This document shows positions 1 through 5,739 of a stretch of DNA of 8,182 nt, piece after piece. Under the pieces are notes generated by a model. That model made no database searches, was not told the DNA's origin, and saw nothing but the letters and a program-made list of their open reading frames with translations. The DNA is from Rickettsiales bacterium (GTDB lineage Bacteria; Pseudomonadota; Alphaproteobacteria; Rickettsiales; JALZUV01): the NCBI GenBank assembly GCA_023301245.1, contig JALZUV010000006.1, positions 1-8,182 on the forward strand, in the 5' to 3' direction. A program made the translations under genes and the position numbers. Position 1 is the first letter of the stretch, and every line of letters begins with the position of its first letter.

Positions 1-122
1 CCACCTTTCGTAATAATAGCGTCAACTTCAACGCCATCTTTACGGAAATTACGGATTAGTTCTAACGACTTATAAGCCGCTACGCTGCCAGTGATAATAA
101 GGAGTATTGATTTAATGTGCAT
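1..122 (-). CDS. coaBC: CoaBC (Dfp), N-terminal fragment: phosphopantothenoylcysteine decarboxylase / phosphopantothenate-cysteine ligase
   Basis: The first 40 codons are visible and the rest lies beyond the left edge. The protein opens MHIKSILLIITGSVAAYKS and continues into LELIRNFRKDGVEVDAIITK. This is the start of the flavoprotein (CoaC) half of the bifunctional enzyme: a first beta strand, a Gly-Ser loop (TGS, residues 11-13) that contacts the FMN phosphate, AAYK, and a helix leading to a second strand. CoaBC makes 4'-phosphopantetheine from 4'-phosphopantothenate and cysteine in coenzyme A synthesis, in the cytosol. The ATG sits 42 bp after the ubiB stop on the same strand, so it is probably the third gene of a ubiE-ubiB-coaBC unit, an order common in alphaproteobacteria. 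No clear Shine-Dalgarno precedes it. The visible part alone could belong to a monofunctional flavoprotein decarboxylase; the gene order favours CoaBC. Confidence 0.85.
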   Translation of the reverse strand, partial: MHIKSILLIITGSVAAYKSLELIRNFRKDGVEVDAIITKG

Positions 123-164
123 AATTATTATGTAATACCATTAATACAACCGCAACCACAACGG

Positions 165-1697
165 TTATTTTAGAAATAACACTCCCACAAAAACCGCCAT
201 TCCAACCCATGCTAATAACAACCAATGGTTATGGCTGCGCTTGCGTTCAGCAAGCAACGAGGCCACTGTATCGGGGTGCAACTTAATGCCGCCACTGTCC
301 ATTTTTTTCAAAACATTTTCGGCGTGCTTTAGGGCTGTCGGCAGGCGCTCGGCAATATCGTGCGCTTGTTCGGCCATGTACTTAATACGTGCCTTTGGCC
401 CTAAATTGCTAATTGCCCACTCCATCACTAGAGGTTCAGCTAATTTCCACATATTGACGTTAGGCTGCAACATGCGCCCCACGCCTTCGGCCACCATCAT
501 GGTTTTTTGTAACAATAATAGCTGTGGCTGTGTTTGCATTTCGAAGCTAGAAGCCACTTCAAACAACTGCTCAAGCAACTTCGCTACTGAGATTTCATCA
601 ACTGGCAATCCAAGTATAGGTTCACCAATCGCGCGGCAAGCAGTCGTAAAGTGATCGACATTTTTATGTGCGGGCACATAGCCTGCGTTAAAGTGCATTT
701 GTGCCACCTTGCGGTAATCACCTTGCAAGAACCCGCGCAATATTTCGACTAAATAGAGCCGCTCTTGCCAGCTAACACGCCCCATAATACCAAAATCAAC
801 CACGGCAATCCGCCCATCATCGAGTACGAATAGGTTTCCGGGGTGTAAATCGGCATGAAAATAGCCATCGCGAAACACTTGGTTGAAGAAGCCTTCAGCG
901 GCAATTTTCACGAGCGCTTTAAAATCATGCTTTTTGGCTTTTAACGTCTCTAAATCGCTAATTTTCGTGCCGTTCAAACGCTCCAACACCAGCACGCGGC
1001 CAGAGGTTAGTGGCCAGTAAACTTCTGGCACATAGAACATTTCGTCATTTGCCATGTTTTTCCGCAGCTCATCAGCAGCGGAAGCTTCAAAGCGAAGGTC
1101 TAGCTCCATTTGAACCGAATCGGCAAAGGTTTGCACCACTTCTACCGGTTTAAAACGGTATAGCTCCGGACGGTTTTTGAGTAATCCTGCTATCCACGTG
1201 AATAGCTCAATGTCGCGGGCGAATTCGGCGCGAACATCGGGGCGCAGCACCTTAACGGCCACTTCATCGCCCGCCTTGGTGGTGGCAAAATGCACCTGCG
1301 CGATGGAAGCTGCAGCTACAGGCGTGTCGTCAAATTCCTTAAAGAGCTCTTGAACAGGTTGGCCGAAGTCTTTTTCGATTATCTGATGCACTTGCTCGCT
1401 CGAGAAGGGCGGTAGTGCATCGCGTAAATTGGCTAAGTCTTTGGCAATTTCATCGCCAATAATATCCGAGCGGGTAGACATAGATTGCCCAAACTTAATA
1501 TAGCTTGGTCCTAATTTTTGTAAGGCTAACGCAAGCCGTTCACCATTACGTAATTTACTACGTTTACGGAATATTTTGCACAGTAATGTAGTAACAGGCG
1601 CCACGCGAGTTTCCTGCAACGGAAACAACGCGTCATGCCGCGCCAGCACCCAGCCGACACGCAATATTCGGAATGAATTTTTGAGATGATGCCGCAC
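165..1697 (-). CDS. ubiB: UbiB, ubiquinone biosynthesis accessory factor (atypical kinase/ATPase, ABC1/COQ8 family)
   Basis: UbiB is a membrane-associated ADCK-type protein that supports the ubiquinone hydroxylation/methylation steps, probably as an ATPase acting on the Ubi complex or its lipid intermediates. Numbering from the GTG at 1697 (510 aa), the family marks are all present: the KxGQ motif (KFGQ, about 68-71), the Ala-rich loop AAASIAQVH (about 128-136) in place of a kinase P-loop, VAVKVLRP with the ATP-site Lys (about 149), HADLHPGN (about 281-288) and the metal-binding DFG (about 301-303). A hydrophobic segment near the C-terminus (about 492-509) fits a single membrane anchor; E. 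coli UbiB has two. Start choice: this GTG overlaps the ubiE stop as TAGTG, follows a G-rich stretch, and begins the conserved region RHHLKNSFRILRVGWVLARH. A GTG at 1709 would add four residues and has no usable ribosome site. Confidence 0.93.
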   Translation of the reverse strand: MRHHLKNSFRILRVGWVLARHDALFPLQETRVAPVTTLLCKIFRKRSKLRNGERLALALQKLGPSYIKFGQSMSTRSDIIGDEIAKDLANLRDALPPFSSEQVHQIIEKDFGQPVQELFKEFDDTPVAAASIAQVHFATTKAGDEVAVKVLRPDVRAEFARDIELFTWIAGLLKNRPELYRFKPVEVVQTFADSVQMELDLRFEASAADELRKNMANDEMFYVPEVYWPLTSGRVLVLERLNGTKISDLETLKAKKHDFKALVKIAAEGFFNQVFRDGYFHADLHPGNLFVLDDGRIAVVDFGIMGRVSWQERLYLVEILRGFLQGDYRKVAQMHFNAGYVPAHKNVDHFTTACRAIGEPILGLPVDEISVAKLLEQLFEVASSFEMQTQPQLLLLQKTMMVAEGVGRMLQPNVNMWKLAEPLVMEWAISNLGPKARIKYMAEQAHDIAERLPTALKHAENVLKKMDSGGIKLHPDTVASLLAERKRSHNHWLLLAWVGMAVFVGVLFLK

Positions 1698-2464
1698 TAA
1701 ACTTTCCACCCTTTATGGATGGCAACAACGCCACCTGTTAACTTTTCAAAAGCCGTACGCTCAAAGCCCGCTTCGCAAATCATCGCTTGAAAATTCTCTG
1801 CAGTAGGGAATTTACGAATACTCTCTACTAAATATTGATAAGAGTCCTTATCGCCCGTAATTGCCTGCCCAAATTTTGGGATGAAGTTGAAGGAATAGGC
1901 ATCGTAAATTTCTTTAACGATAGGGGTGTTGATAGGGCTAAACTCTAGGCAATAAAACGGGCTACCTACTTTTAACACGCGGTAAATATCTTTAAGCGCC
2001 GTATTTATATGGGTGACGTTACGGATGCCAAAGGCAATGGTCACTGCATCAACAGAGTTATCGGGTAACGGGAGCTTTTCGGCATTGGCCTCAAGCCATT
2101 CAATTTCGCCAAAATGCGACATATTTTGGTTGAGGGCGCGCTTTTGCCCTTCCGCTAACATCGCCGCGTTGATATCACTAATGGTAGTCTTCACCTTCAC
2201 GCCCTGTTTGTGAGCGCGCTGTAAGTATCGAAAGCTAATATCGCCCGTGCCGCCCGCTAAATCGAGCAAATGAGCGCCATTACGCATCGGCAATTGCGCC
2301 ACGAAATGATTCTTCCACAAGCGATGTAAGCCACCACTCATCACATCATTCATTACATCATACTTAGAAGCGACCGAATCAAACACCCCGCGCACGCGGG
2401 TTTGCTTGCTTTCAACAGGAACATCTTCAAAGCCAAAATGGGTAGTTTTTTCTGTATTTGTCAT
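1697..2464 (-). CDS. ubiE: UbiE, C-methyltransferase of ubiquinone/menaquinone synthesis
   Basis: This is a SAM-dependent class I methyltransferase that C-methylates the benzoquinol ring of 2-polyprenyl-6-methoxy-1,4-benzoquinol (and demethylmenaquinol where menaquinone is made). The 255-aa product has the family entry THFGFEDVP (8-16) and VRGVFDSVASKYDVMND (24-40), SAM motif I DLAGGTGD (68-75), the acidic end of strand 2 (ISDIN, 95-99), AEKLPLPDNSVDAVTIAFGI (128-147) and the UbiE/COQ5 signature around YSFNFIPKFGQAITGDKDSYQYL (190-212). The usual RVLKPGG turn reads RVLKVGS (162-168), a mild deviation. The start at 2464 gives MTNTEKTTHFGF, the family's normal N-terminus. The frame stays open to 2578, but that extension is unlike UbiE and would run into mutM. 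First gene of the leftward operon; its TAG overlaps the ubiB GTG. No convincing promoter or Shine-Dalgarno was found in the 57-bp gap. Confidence 0.95.
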   Translation of the reverse strand: MTNTEKTTHFGFEDVPVESKQTRVRGVFDSVASKYDVMNDVMSGGLHRLWKNHFVAQLPMRNGAHLLDLAGGTGDISFRYLQRAHKQGVKVKTTISDINAAMLAEGQKRALNQNMSHFGEIEWLEANAEKLPLPDNSVDAVTIAFGIRNVTHINTALKDIYRVLKVGSPFYCLEFSPINTPIVKEIYDAYSFNFIPKFGQAITGDKDSYQYLVESIRKFPTAENFQAMICEAGFERTAFEKLTGGVVAIHKGWKV

Positions 2465-2486
2465 AATGGGTGCCAGCATAAGGGGT

Positions 2487-2515
2487 TTGAAACAAAAGAA
2501 AAGGGGCTCTATACA
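2487..2515 (+). promoter_or_regulatory. Predicted sigma70-type promoter of mutM (leaderless)
   Basis: TTGAAA (2487-2492) and TATACA (2510-2515) are separated by exactly 17 bp. They match TTGACA at 5/6 and TATAAT at 4/6. The mutM ATG begins at 2522, with six bases between the -10 hexamer and the A. Transcription would therefore start at or within a base of the initiation codon. The only purine-rich stretch (AAGGGG, 2501-2506) lies 15 nt from the ATG, too far for normal ribosome binding and inside the promoter spacer, which supports a leaderless transcript. Confidence 0.5.
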
Positions 2516-2521
2516 GTCTTT

Positions 2522-3349
2522 ATGCCTGAATTGCCTGAAGTTGAAACCACATGCCGCGGTTTGCAGAGTTATCTGCAAGATAAGCGCATTGAGACAGTTG
2601 AAATTATGCGCCGCGATTTGCGTTGGCCCATTCCCGATGAGTTTGAAGAATTACTCACAGGGCAAAAACTTATCCACTTTTCGCGTGTGGGTAAGTATTT
2701 AGTGCTTGGCCTCGAAAATGGGCAAAGCATTTTGGGACATTTAGGCATGTCGGGTACCTTCCGCGTCGAACCAATCATGCCGCAAGAATTGAAGAAGCAC
2801 GACCACGCTTTATTGCTTATGGATAGCGGGGAAGTGGCTATTTACAACGATCCGCGCCGTTTTGGCTTTTTATTATTATGTGAAACTTCACGGCTTTTAG
2901 AGCATCCGAGGCTTAATAAAATGGGCCCTGACCCATTTGATGAAACACGCTTTACGGTTGAGTATTTTCAAAAGAGCATCGCCAAACGTAAAGGCGCGAT
3001 AAAGCCCGTTTTACTAGACCAAGCGCTGGTTGCAGGCTGCGGAAACATCTATGCGAGCGAGGCCTTATTTATGGCAGGCATCCACCCTGCGCGCCCTGCG
3101 AGCTCACTGAAGAAAAAAGAAATTACAAAGCTTATACAATCACTTAAAGAGGTTTTAACTGCTGCCATCGCCTCGGGCGGCTCCACATTACGCGACTTTG
3201 CAGGCAGCGACGGCAAGGCAGGATATTTCCAACACGCCTTTAAAGTGTATGGACACGCTAAACAGCCGTGCTCAGCCTGCTCGTCACCACTCATAGTTGC
3301 AGTGATGGCCGGTCGTTCAACTTTTTTCTGTGAAATATGTCAAAAATAA
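2522..3349 (+). CDS. mutM: MutM/Fpg, formamidopyrimidine-DNA glycosylase (8-oxoguanine repair)
   Basis: Bifunctional glycosylase and beta,delta-lyase that removes 8-oxoguanine and formamidopyrimidines opposite C. The 275-aa protein starts MPELPEVET, so removal of Met exposes the catalytic N-terminal Pro, followed by Glu3; this fixes the start at 2522, because any upstream start would bury the nucleophile. Other landmarks are Lys58 in SRVGKY, the void-filling Met76 in HLGMSG, Arg112 and Phe114 in DPRRFG, the helix-two-turn-helix with Asn175 in AGCGNIYASEALF (171-183), and a C-terminal zinc finger with Cys250, Cys253, Cys270 and Cys273 carrying Arg265. All essential residues are intact and the length is typical. 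It is divergent from ubiE across 57 bp and followed by rpsT after 140 bp, as in many alphaproteobacteria. Confidence 0.97.
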   Translation: MPELPEVETTCRGLQSYLQDKRIETVEIMRRDLRWPIPDEFEELLTGQKLIHFSRVGKYLVLGLENGQSILGHLGMSGTFRVEPIMPQELKKHDHALLLMDSGEVAIYNDPRRFGFLLLCETSRLLEHPRLNKMGPDPFDETRFTVEYFQKSIAKRKGAIKPVLLDQALVAGCGNIYASEALFMAGIHPARPASSLKKKEITKLIQSLKEVLTAAIASGGSTLRDFAGSDGKAGYFQHAFKVYGHAKQPCSACSSPLIVAVMAGRSTFFCEICQK

Positions 3350-3379
3350 CGGGATGTTAATCACTAATACCCCGTTATT
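3345..3379 (+). terminator. Hairpin overlapping the mutM stop codon, possible terminator
   Basis: AATAACGGG (3345-3353) and CCCGTTATT (3371-3379) are perfect 9-bp complementary arms around a 17-nt loop. The left arm contains the mutM stop codon TAA. The plus-strand tail (AAATGGTTTATTATT) is only moderately T-rich, so intrinsic termination of mutM is possible but weak. On the opposite strand the stem is followed by TTTTT, which looks better, but no minus-strand gene is seen to end here. It could instead protect the mRNA 3' end. Confidence 0.45.
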
Positions 3380-3393
3380 AAATGGTTTATTAT

Positions 3394-3402
3394 TGTGGAA
3401 AA
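3394..3402 (-). promoter_or_regulatory. Consensus DnaA box upstream of the rpsT promoter
   Basis: The plus strand reads TGTGGAAAA, i.e. TTTTCCACA on the minus strand, which fits TTWTNCACA at all positions. It lies in non-coding DNA 16 bp upstream of the predicted rpsT -35, in the leader of the rpsT-rhodanese-dnaA run. DnaA could bind here for autoregulation. A single nonamer can arise by chance. Confidence 0.4.
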
Positions 3403-3417
3403 CTTTGTTAAACGCGC

Positions 3418-3446
3418 TTGACGTAAAAGCCACAGATGGCTAGTTT
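3418..3446 (+). promoter_or_regulatory. Predicted promoter of rpsT
   Basis: TTGACG (3418-3423, 5/6 to the -35 consensus) is followed after 17 bp by TAGTTT (3441-3446, only 3/6 to the -10). A good -35 with a poor -10 is common in alphaproteobacteria. Transcription would begin near 3452 and give a leader of about 37 nt before the rpsT ATG. It is the best hexamer pair I found in the 140-bp mutM-rpsT gap. Confidence 0.4.
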
Positions 3447-3469
3447 GCGGAAACTCTAAACACACAAAT

Positions 3470-3484
3470 TTAAGAATTGGTTAA
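3470..3484. promoter_or_regulatory. TTAA-N7-TTAA motif (CtrA-type site) just before rpsT
   Basis: TTAA (3470-3473), seven bases, then TTAA (3481-3484) match the full binding consensus of the alphaproteobacterial cell-cycle regulator CtrA. The motif ends five bases before the rpsT ATG and lies downstream of the predicted transcription start, so binding would repress. The stretch is AT-rich, which makes a chance match fairly likely. Confidence 0.3.
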
Positions 3485-3489
3485 AACAA

Positions 3490-3762
3490 ATGGCTCAACA
3501 TAAATCTGCTAAAAAACGCATTCGTCAAACGGCAACGCGTGAAGCATTAAATAAAGCACGTCGCAGCCGTATCCGTACGTTCATTAAACGTATCGACACT
3601 GCGATTGAAGAAGGGGACGCCGCTAAGGCTGACTCTGCCTTCCGTGACGCTCAACGTGAATTAGCACGTGGTGTTACTAAAGGCATTCTAAAGGCGAATA
3701 CCGCCGCACGTAAGACAAGCCGTCTTAGTGCGCAGGTTAAAGCCTTTAAGCAAGCTGCCTAA
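3490..3762 (+). CDS. rpsT: Small ribosomal subunit protein bS20
   Basis: S20 is a primary 16S rRNA binding protein of the 30S subunit. The 90-aa product is very basic and helical. It has the S20 hallmarks MAQHKSAKKRIRQ at the N-terminus, ARRSRIRTFIKR (23-34), and the C-terminal GVTKGILKANTAARKTSRL segment (61-79) followed by LSAQVKA. The length is normal. The ATG has only a weak purine-rich upstream region (AAGAATTGG) and no strong Shine-Dalgarno. The first codons and the leader are A-rich, and weak initiation is known for S20 in E. coli, where the protein limits its own synthesis; whether that applies here is inference. It lies upstream of a rhodanese gene and dnaA, a placement next to dnaA that is common in alphaproteobacteria. 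Confidence 0.97.
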   Translation: MAQHKSAKKRIRQTATREALNKARRSRIRTFIKRIDTAIEEGDAAKADSAFRDAQRELARGVTKGILKANTAARKTSRLSAQVKAFKQAA

Positions 3763-3774
3763 CTAACAGCTTTT
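3752..3774 (+). terminator. Possible weak intrinsic terminator at the end of rpsT
   Basis: AAGCTG (3752-3757) and CAGCTT (3767-3772) form a 6-bp stem with a 9-nt loop that spans the rpsT stop codon, and it runs into TTTT followed by CTATT. The stem is short with three GC pairs, so termination would be partial at best. That would allow high rpsT expression with some read-through into the rhodanese-dnaA pair. Confidence 0.35.
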
Positions 3775-3818
3775 CTATTCTAATAACGTTAAACTGAAGA
3801 TCGGCATCAAGCCGGCAC

Positions 3819-3824
3819 AGGGAG
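3819..3824 (+). promoter_or_regulatory. Shine-Dalgarno of the rhodanese gene
   Basis: AGGGAG lies nine bases before the ATG at 3834, a good match to the 16S rRNA 3' end, and it sets the rhodanese start. It overlaps a GAGTC (3822-3826), a GANTC site of the kind methylated by CcrM in alphaproteobacteria. Confidence 0.65.
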
Positions 3825-3833
3825 TCTTTTATT

Positions 3834-4247
3834 ATGTTGCACAGTGCCAAGGGTAGTCCGTTAAGTGAAACGGTCAAACAGGTTACACCGACCCAAGCAT
3901 TGGAAATGCTACAGAATCATCAGACACTATTGGTTGATGTGCGTACAGAGCAAGAATTGCCGGATGCAGGTCAGCCAGATTTATCTTCTATAGGTGGGGA
4001 ATCTATTTTAATACCGTGGCGCCTAGCGCCAGATTTTGAGGCTAACCCTCATTTCGCTGAAGAATTCCAAGCGAAAGCAAAGCCTGAGCAAACGATTCTC
4101 TTTATATGCAAATCAGGTGGGCGCTCGTTTGAAGCGGCTCAACTTGCCATGCAGCTGGGTTATGACCAAAGCTATAATATCGTTGGCGGCATGGATGCTG
4201 AACGCGGTTGGAAAGCTAGCAATTTAGCATGGGGGAAGCCATCATGA
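3834..4247 (+). CDS. Single-domain rhodanese-like sulfurtransferase
   Basis: A 137-aa cytosolic protein consisting of one rhodanese domain. Visible marks are the TPTQALEML helix (18-26), the strand LLVDVRTEQE (32-41), ILIPW (58-62), strand ILFICKSGGRS with the active-site loop Cys92-Lys-Ser-Gly-Gly-Arg-Ser98, the following helix FEAAQLAMQLGY (99-110), and NIVGGMDAERGWKASNLAW (115-133). The catalytic Cys is present, so persulfide transfer from a thiol donor is expected; the acceptor is unknown. There is no signal peptide or second domain. The start has a good AGGGAG at nine bases. Its TGA overlaps the dnaA ATG (ATGA), so the two are probably co-translated. Arrangements with rpsT directly before dnaA are common, so this insert is less usual. 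Close homologues are annotated only as rhodanese-like proteins. Confidence 0.92.
   Translation: MLHSAKGSPLSETVKQVTPTQALEMLQNHQTLLVDVRTEQELPDAGQPDLSSIGGESILIPWRLAPDFEANPHFAEEFQAKAKPEQTILFICKSGGRSFEAAQLAMQLGYDQSYNIVGGMDAERGWKASNLAWGKPS
4231..4236 (+). promoter_or_regulatory. Shine-Dalgarno of dnaA inside the rhodanese gene
   Basis: GGGGGA ends seven bases before the ATG at 4244, inside the last codons of the rhodanese gene. It favours ATG 4244 over the in-frame ATG at 4229, which has no ribosome site and includes the G-run itself. Being within the upstream reading frame, it is exposed to ribosomes finishing the rhodanese gene. Confidence 0.6.
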
Positions 4248-5656
4248 GCACCCCACGCGACCAAAAAACACCCCAAACACAAGCGGCTAGTATTAGTGCC
4301 GATTATAAAACGGCATGGAATCGCATCCGCGAACATCTCCGTGAAGAATTGGGCGAAACTACTTATCGCAGCTGGCTTGCGCCGCTTCAGCTTAACCAAG
4401 CTTCTAAAAGCTCTATCACGCTTGCCGTGCCAACACGCTTCATGCGCGAATGGGTGCAATCGCATTATGTTGATGACCTACAGCGCCTATGGACAGAAGA
4501 ATTACCGAACCTTCAGCAATTCTCTATCATTGTTGACCGCAGTGCAGTTGCATCGACAGAGGCAGCCCAAGCCAATGCTGCGCGAGCAAAAGCCGAAACA
4601 GTGGAAGATGATGAGTCACTCTCTATCTCTTCGCCACTCGACCCTCGCTTTACCTTCGATAATTATGTCGTGGGTAAACCTAACGAACTCGCCCGTGCGG
4701 CTGCAAAGCGCGTTGCCGAAGGTGGCAAAGTGCTAACAGGCTGCAACCCGCTTTTCCTTTATGGTGGAGTAGGGCTTGGCAAAACGCATTTAATGCATGC
4801 GATTGCATGGGAAATTCGCCAGCGTGACCCTAAGCGCCGCGTCATTTACATGTCAGCCGAAAAATTCATGTATCAATTTATTCGAGCATTACGCAACAAA
4901 GAAGCCTTTGCTTTTAAAGAGCTTTTCCGTTCAGTTGATGTATTGATGATTGACGACATTCAATTTATTGCAGGCAAAGAATCGACGCAGGAAGAATTTT
5001 TCCACACGTTTAACTCGCTCGTTGATCAAAATAAGCAGCTTGTTATCAGCGCTGACCGATCACCTGCCGATATTGAAGGCCTAGAAGAGCGCATCCGTTC
5101 GCGCCTTGGTTGGGGCTTGGTGGCAGATATTCACACCACCACTTACGAACTTCGCTTAGGCATTTTGCAATCGAAGCTAGAGCAAATGCCAAATGTGGCC
5201 GTGCCTAATAAGGTAATTGAATTTTTGGCTCATCGCATCACCTCCAACGTGCGCGAGCTTGAAGGCGCATTGAACCGTGTGGTTGCCCATTCAACATTAG
5301 TGGGGCGTGCAATTACGCTAGAAACTACGCAAGAGGTGCTGTCAGACTTACTTCGTGCTAACGATAAACGCGTCACGATTGAAGATATTCAGAAGAAAGT
5401 AACCCAGCATTTTAACATTAAAATGTCGGATATGCAGTCGGCTCGCCGCTCACGCGTGGTGGCACGCCCTCGACAAATTGCGATGTATTTAGCCAAAAAG
5501 CTAACCTCACGTAGCTTGCCCGAAATTGGCCGAAAGTTTGGTGGACGCGACCACACCACCGTCATTCATGCCGTAAAACGTATCGACGAATTATGCGGAA
5601 AAGATACGGGCGTTGAAGAAGACGTGCAGCTACTTATCCAAAAATTGCGCGGTTAA
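4244..5656 (+). CDS. dnaA: DnaA, chromosomal replication initiator
   Basis: AAA+ ATPase that binds DnaA boxes, opens the origin and loads the helicase; it is also a transcription regulator. The 470-aa product has all four domains. Domain I (about 18-90) has the AWNRIREHLREELGETTYRSWLAPL face. Domain II is a short Ala/Glu-rich linker (about 100-130). Domain III starts at LDPRFTFDNYVVGKPN, with Walker A GGVGLGKT (174-181), Walker B LMIDDIQF (234-241), the Arg finger in the EERIRSRLGWGL box (Arg287, with Arg283 nearby) and sensor 2 Arg in NVRELEGALNR (about 337). Domain IV ends with the DNA-binding helix-turn-helix signature GGRDHTTVIHAVKRI (433-447). ATG 4244 is chosen because it overlaps the rhodanese stop as ATGA and has GGGGGA at seven bases. 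ATG 4229 would add MGEAI. DnaA boxes lie just downstream and upstream of rpsT. Confidence 0.97.
   Translation: MSTPRDQKTPQTQAASISADYKTAWNRIREHLREELGETTYRSWLAPLQLNQASKSSITLAVPTRFMREWVQSHYVDDLQRLWTEELPNLQQFSIIVDRSAVASTEAAQANAARAKAETVEDDESLSISSPLDPRFTFDNYVVGKPNELARAAAKRVAEGGKVLTGCNPLFLYGGVGLGKTHLMHAIAWEIRQRDPKRRVIYMSAEKFMYQFIRALRNKEAFAFKELFRSVDVLMIDDIQFIAGKESTQEEFFHTFNSLVDQNKQLVISADRSPADIEGLEERIRSRLGWGLVADIHTTTYELRLGILQSKLEQMPNVAVPNKVIEFLAHRITSNVRELEGALNRVVAHSTLVGRAITLETTQEVLSDLLRANDKRVTIEDIQKKVTQHFNIKMSDMQSARRSRVVARPRQIAMYLAKKLTSRSLPEIGRKFGGRDHTTVIHAVKRIDELCGKDTGVEEDVQLLIQKLRG
5634..5642 (+). promoter_or_regulatory. Near-consensus DnaA box at the end of dnaA
   Basis: TTATCCAAA differs from TTATCCACA at one position. 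It lies within the last codons of dnaA, 30 bp before the first perfect box and in the same orientation. With the inverted pair it makes a three-box cluster in 63 bp. Confidence 0.35.
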
Positions 5657-5662
5657 CCCTAG

Positions 5663-5697
5663 CTTATCCACAAAAGCCGTTATTATCTGTGGATAAG
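5663..5697. promoter_or_regulatory. Inverted pair of perfect DnaA boxes; possible oriC element or dnaA terminator
   Basis: TTATCCACA (5664-5672, plus) and TGTGGATAA (5688-5696, i.e. the same nonamer on minus) are both exact high-affinity DnaA boxes. With one extra base on each side they form a 10-bp perfect inverted repeat with a 15-nt spacer. They begin seven bases after the dnaA stop and precede the AT-rich stretch before dnaN. As RNA the repeat would fold into a hairpin followed by TGAGCTTTTC, a poor terminator tail. DnaA binding is the stronger reading because both arms are exact boxes. This could be origin DNA or an operator for dnaN. Confidence 0.7.
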
Positions 5698-5710
5698 TGA
5701 GCTTTTCTAT

Positions 5711-5739
5711 TTGCTTGTAATGCGCAGCTTTCCTATATT
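5711..5739 (+). promoter_or_regulatory. Predicted promoter of dnaN
   Basis: TTGCTT (5711-5716, 3/6) and TATATT (5734-5739, 5/6) lie 17 bp apart. Transcription would start near 5746, giving a leader of about 42 nt. The -35 sits 14 bp downstream of the second perfect DnaA box, so DnaA bound there could affect this promoter. dnaN may also be read through from dnaA. Confidence 0.35.

Noticed and set aside
116..124. DnaA-box match TTATGCACA (minus strand) over the coaBC start codon
   Set aside because: It is a single isolated nonamer overlapping coding sequence, far from the dnaA region. It is compatible with chance and I give it no function.
123..164. GGTT/AACC-rich repeats between ubiB and coaBC as a terminator
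   Set aside because: Only 4-5 bp stems can form and there is no T-run; an internal operon gap is more likely.
241..654. 137-codon open frame antisense to ubiB
   Set aside because: It is a mirror of a strongly conserved gene, with no domain and no ribosome site.
2402..2521. In-frame upstream extension of mutM
   Set aside because: Fpg needs the Pro right after the initiator Met as its free N-terminal nucleophile. The extension would bury it and overlaps ubiE.
2465..2578. In-frame upstream extension of ubiE (38 more residues)
   Set aside because: The added residues resemble no UbiE N-terminus, overlap the mutM coding sequence, and the family N-terminus starts cleanly at 2464.
3802..3814. CGGC-ATCAA-GCCG small hairpin before the rhodanese gene
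   Set aside because: The stem is four base pairs with no T-tract; too weak to call a terminator or riboswitch.
4998..5006. TTTTCCACA, a DnaA-box match inside dnaA
   Set aside because: It lies in the codons for the conserved EEFFHTF segment, so protein constraint explains it. A similar one-mismatch match in mutM (2670-2678) is dismissed for the same reason.
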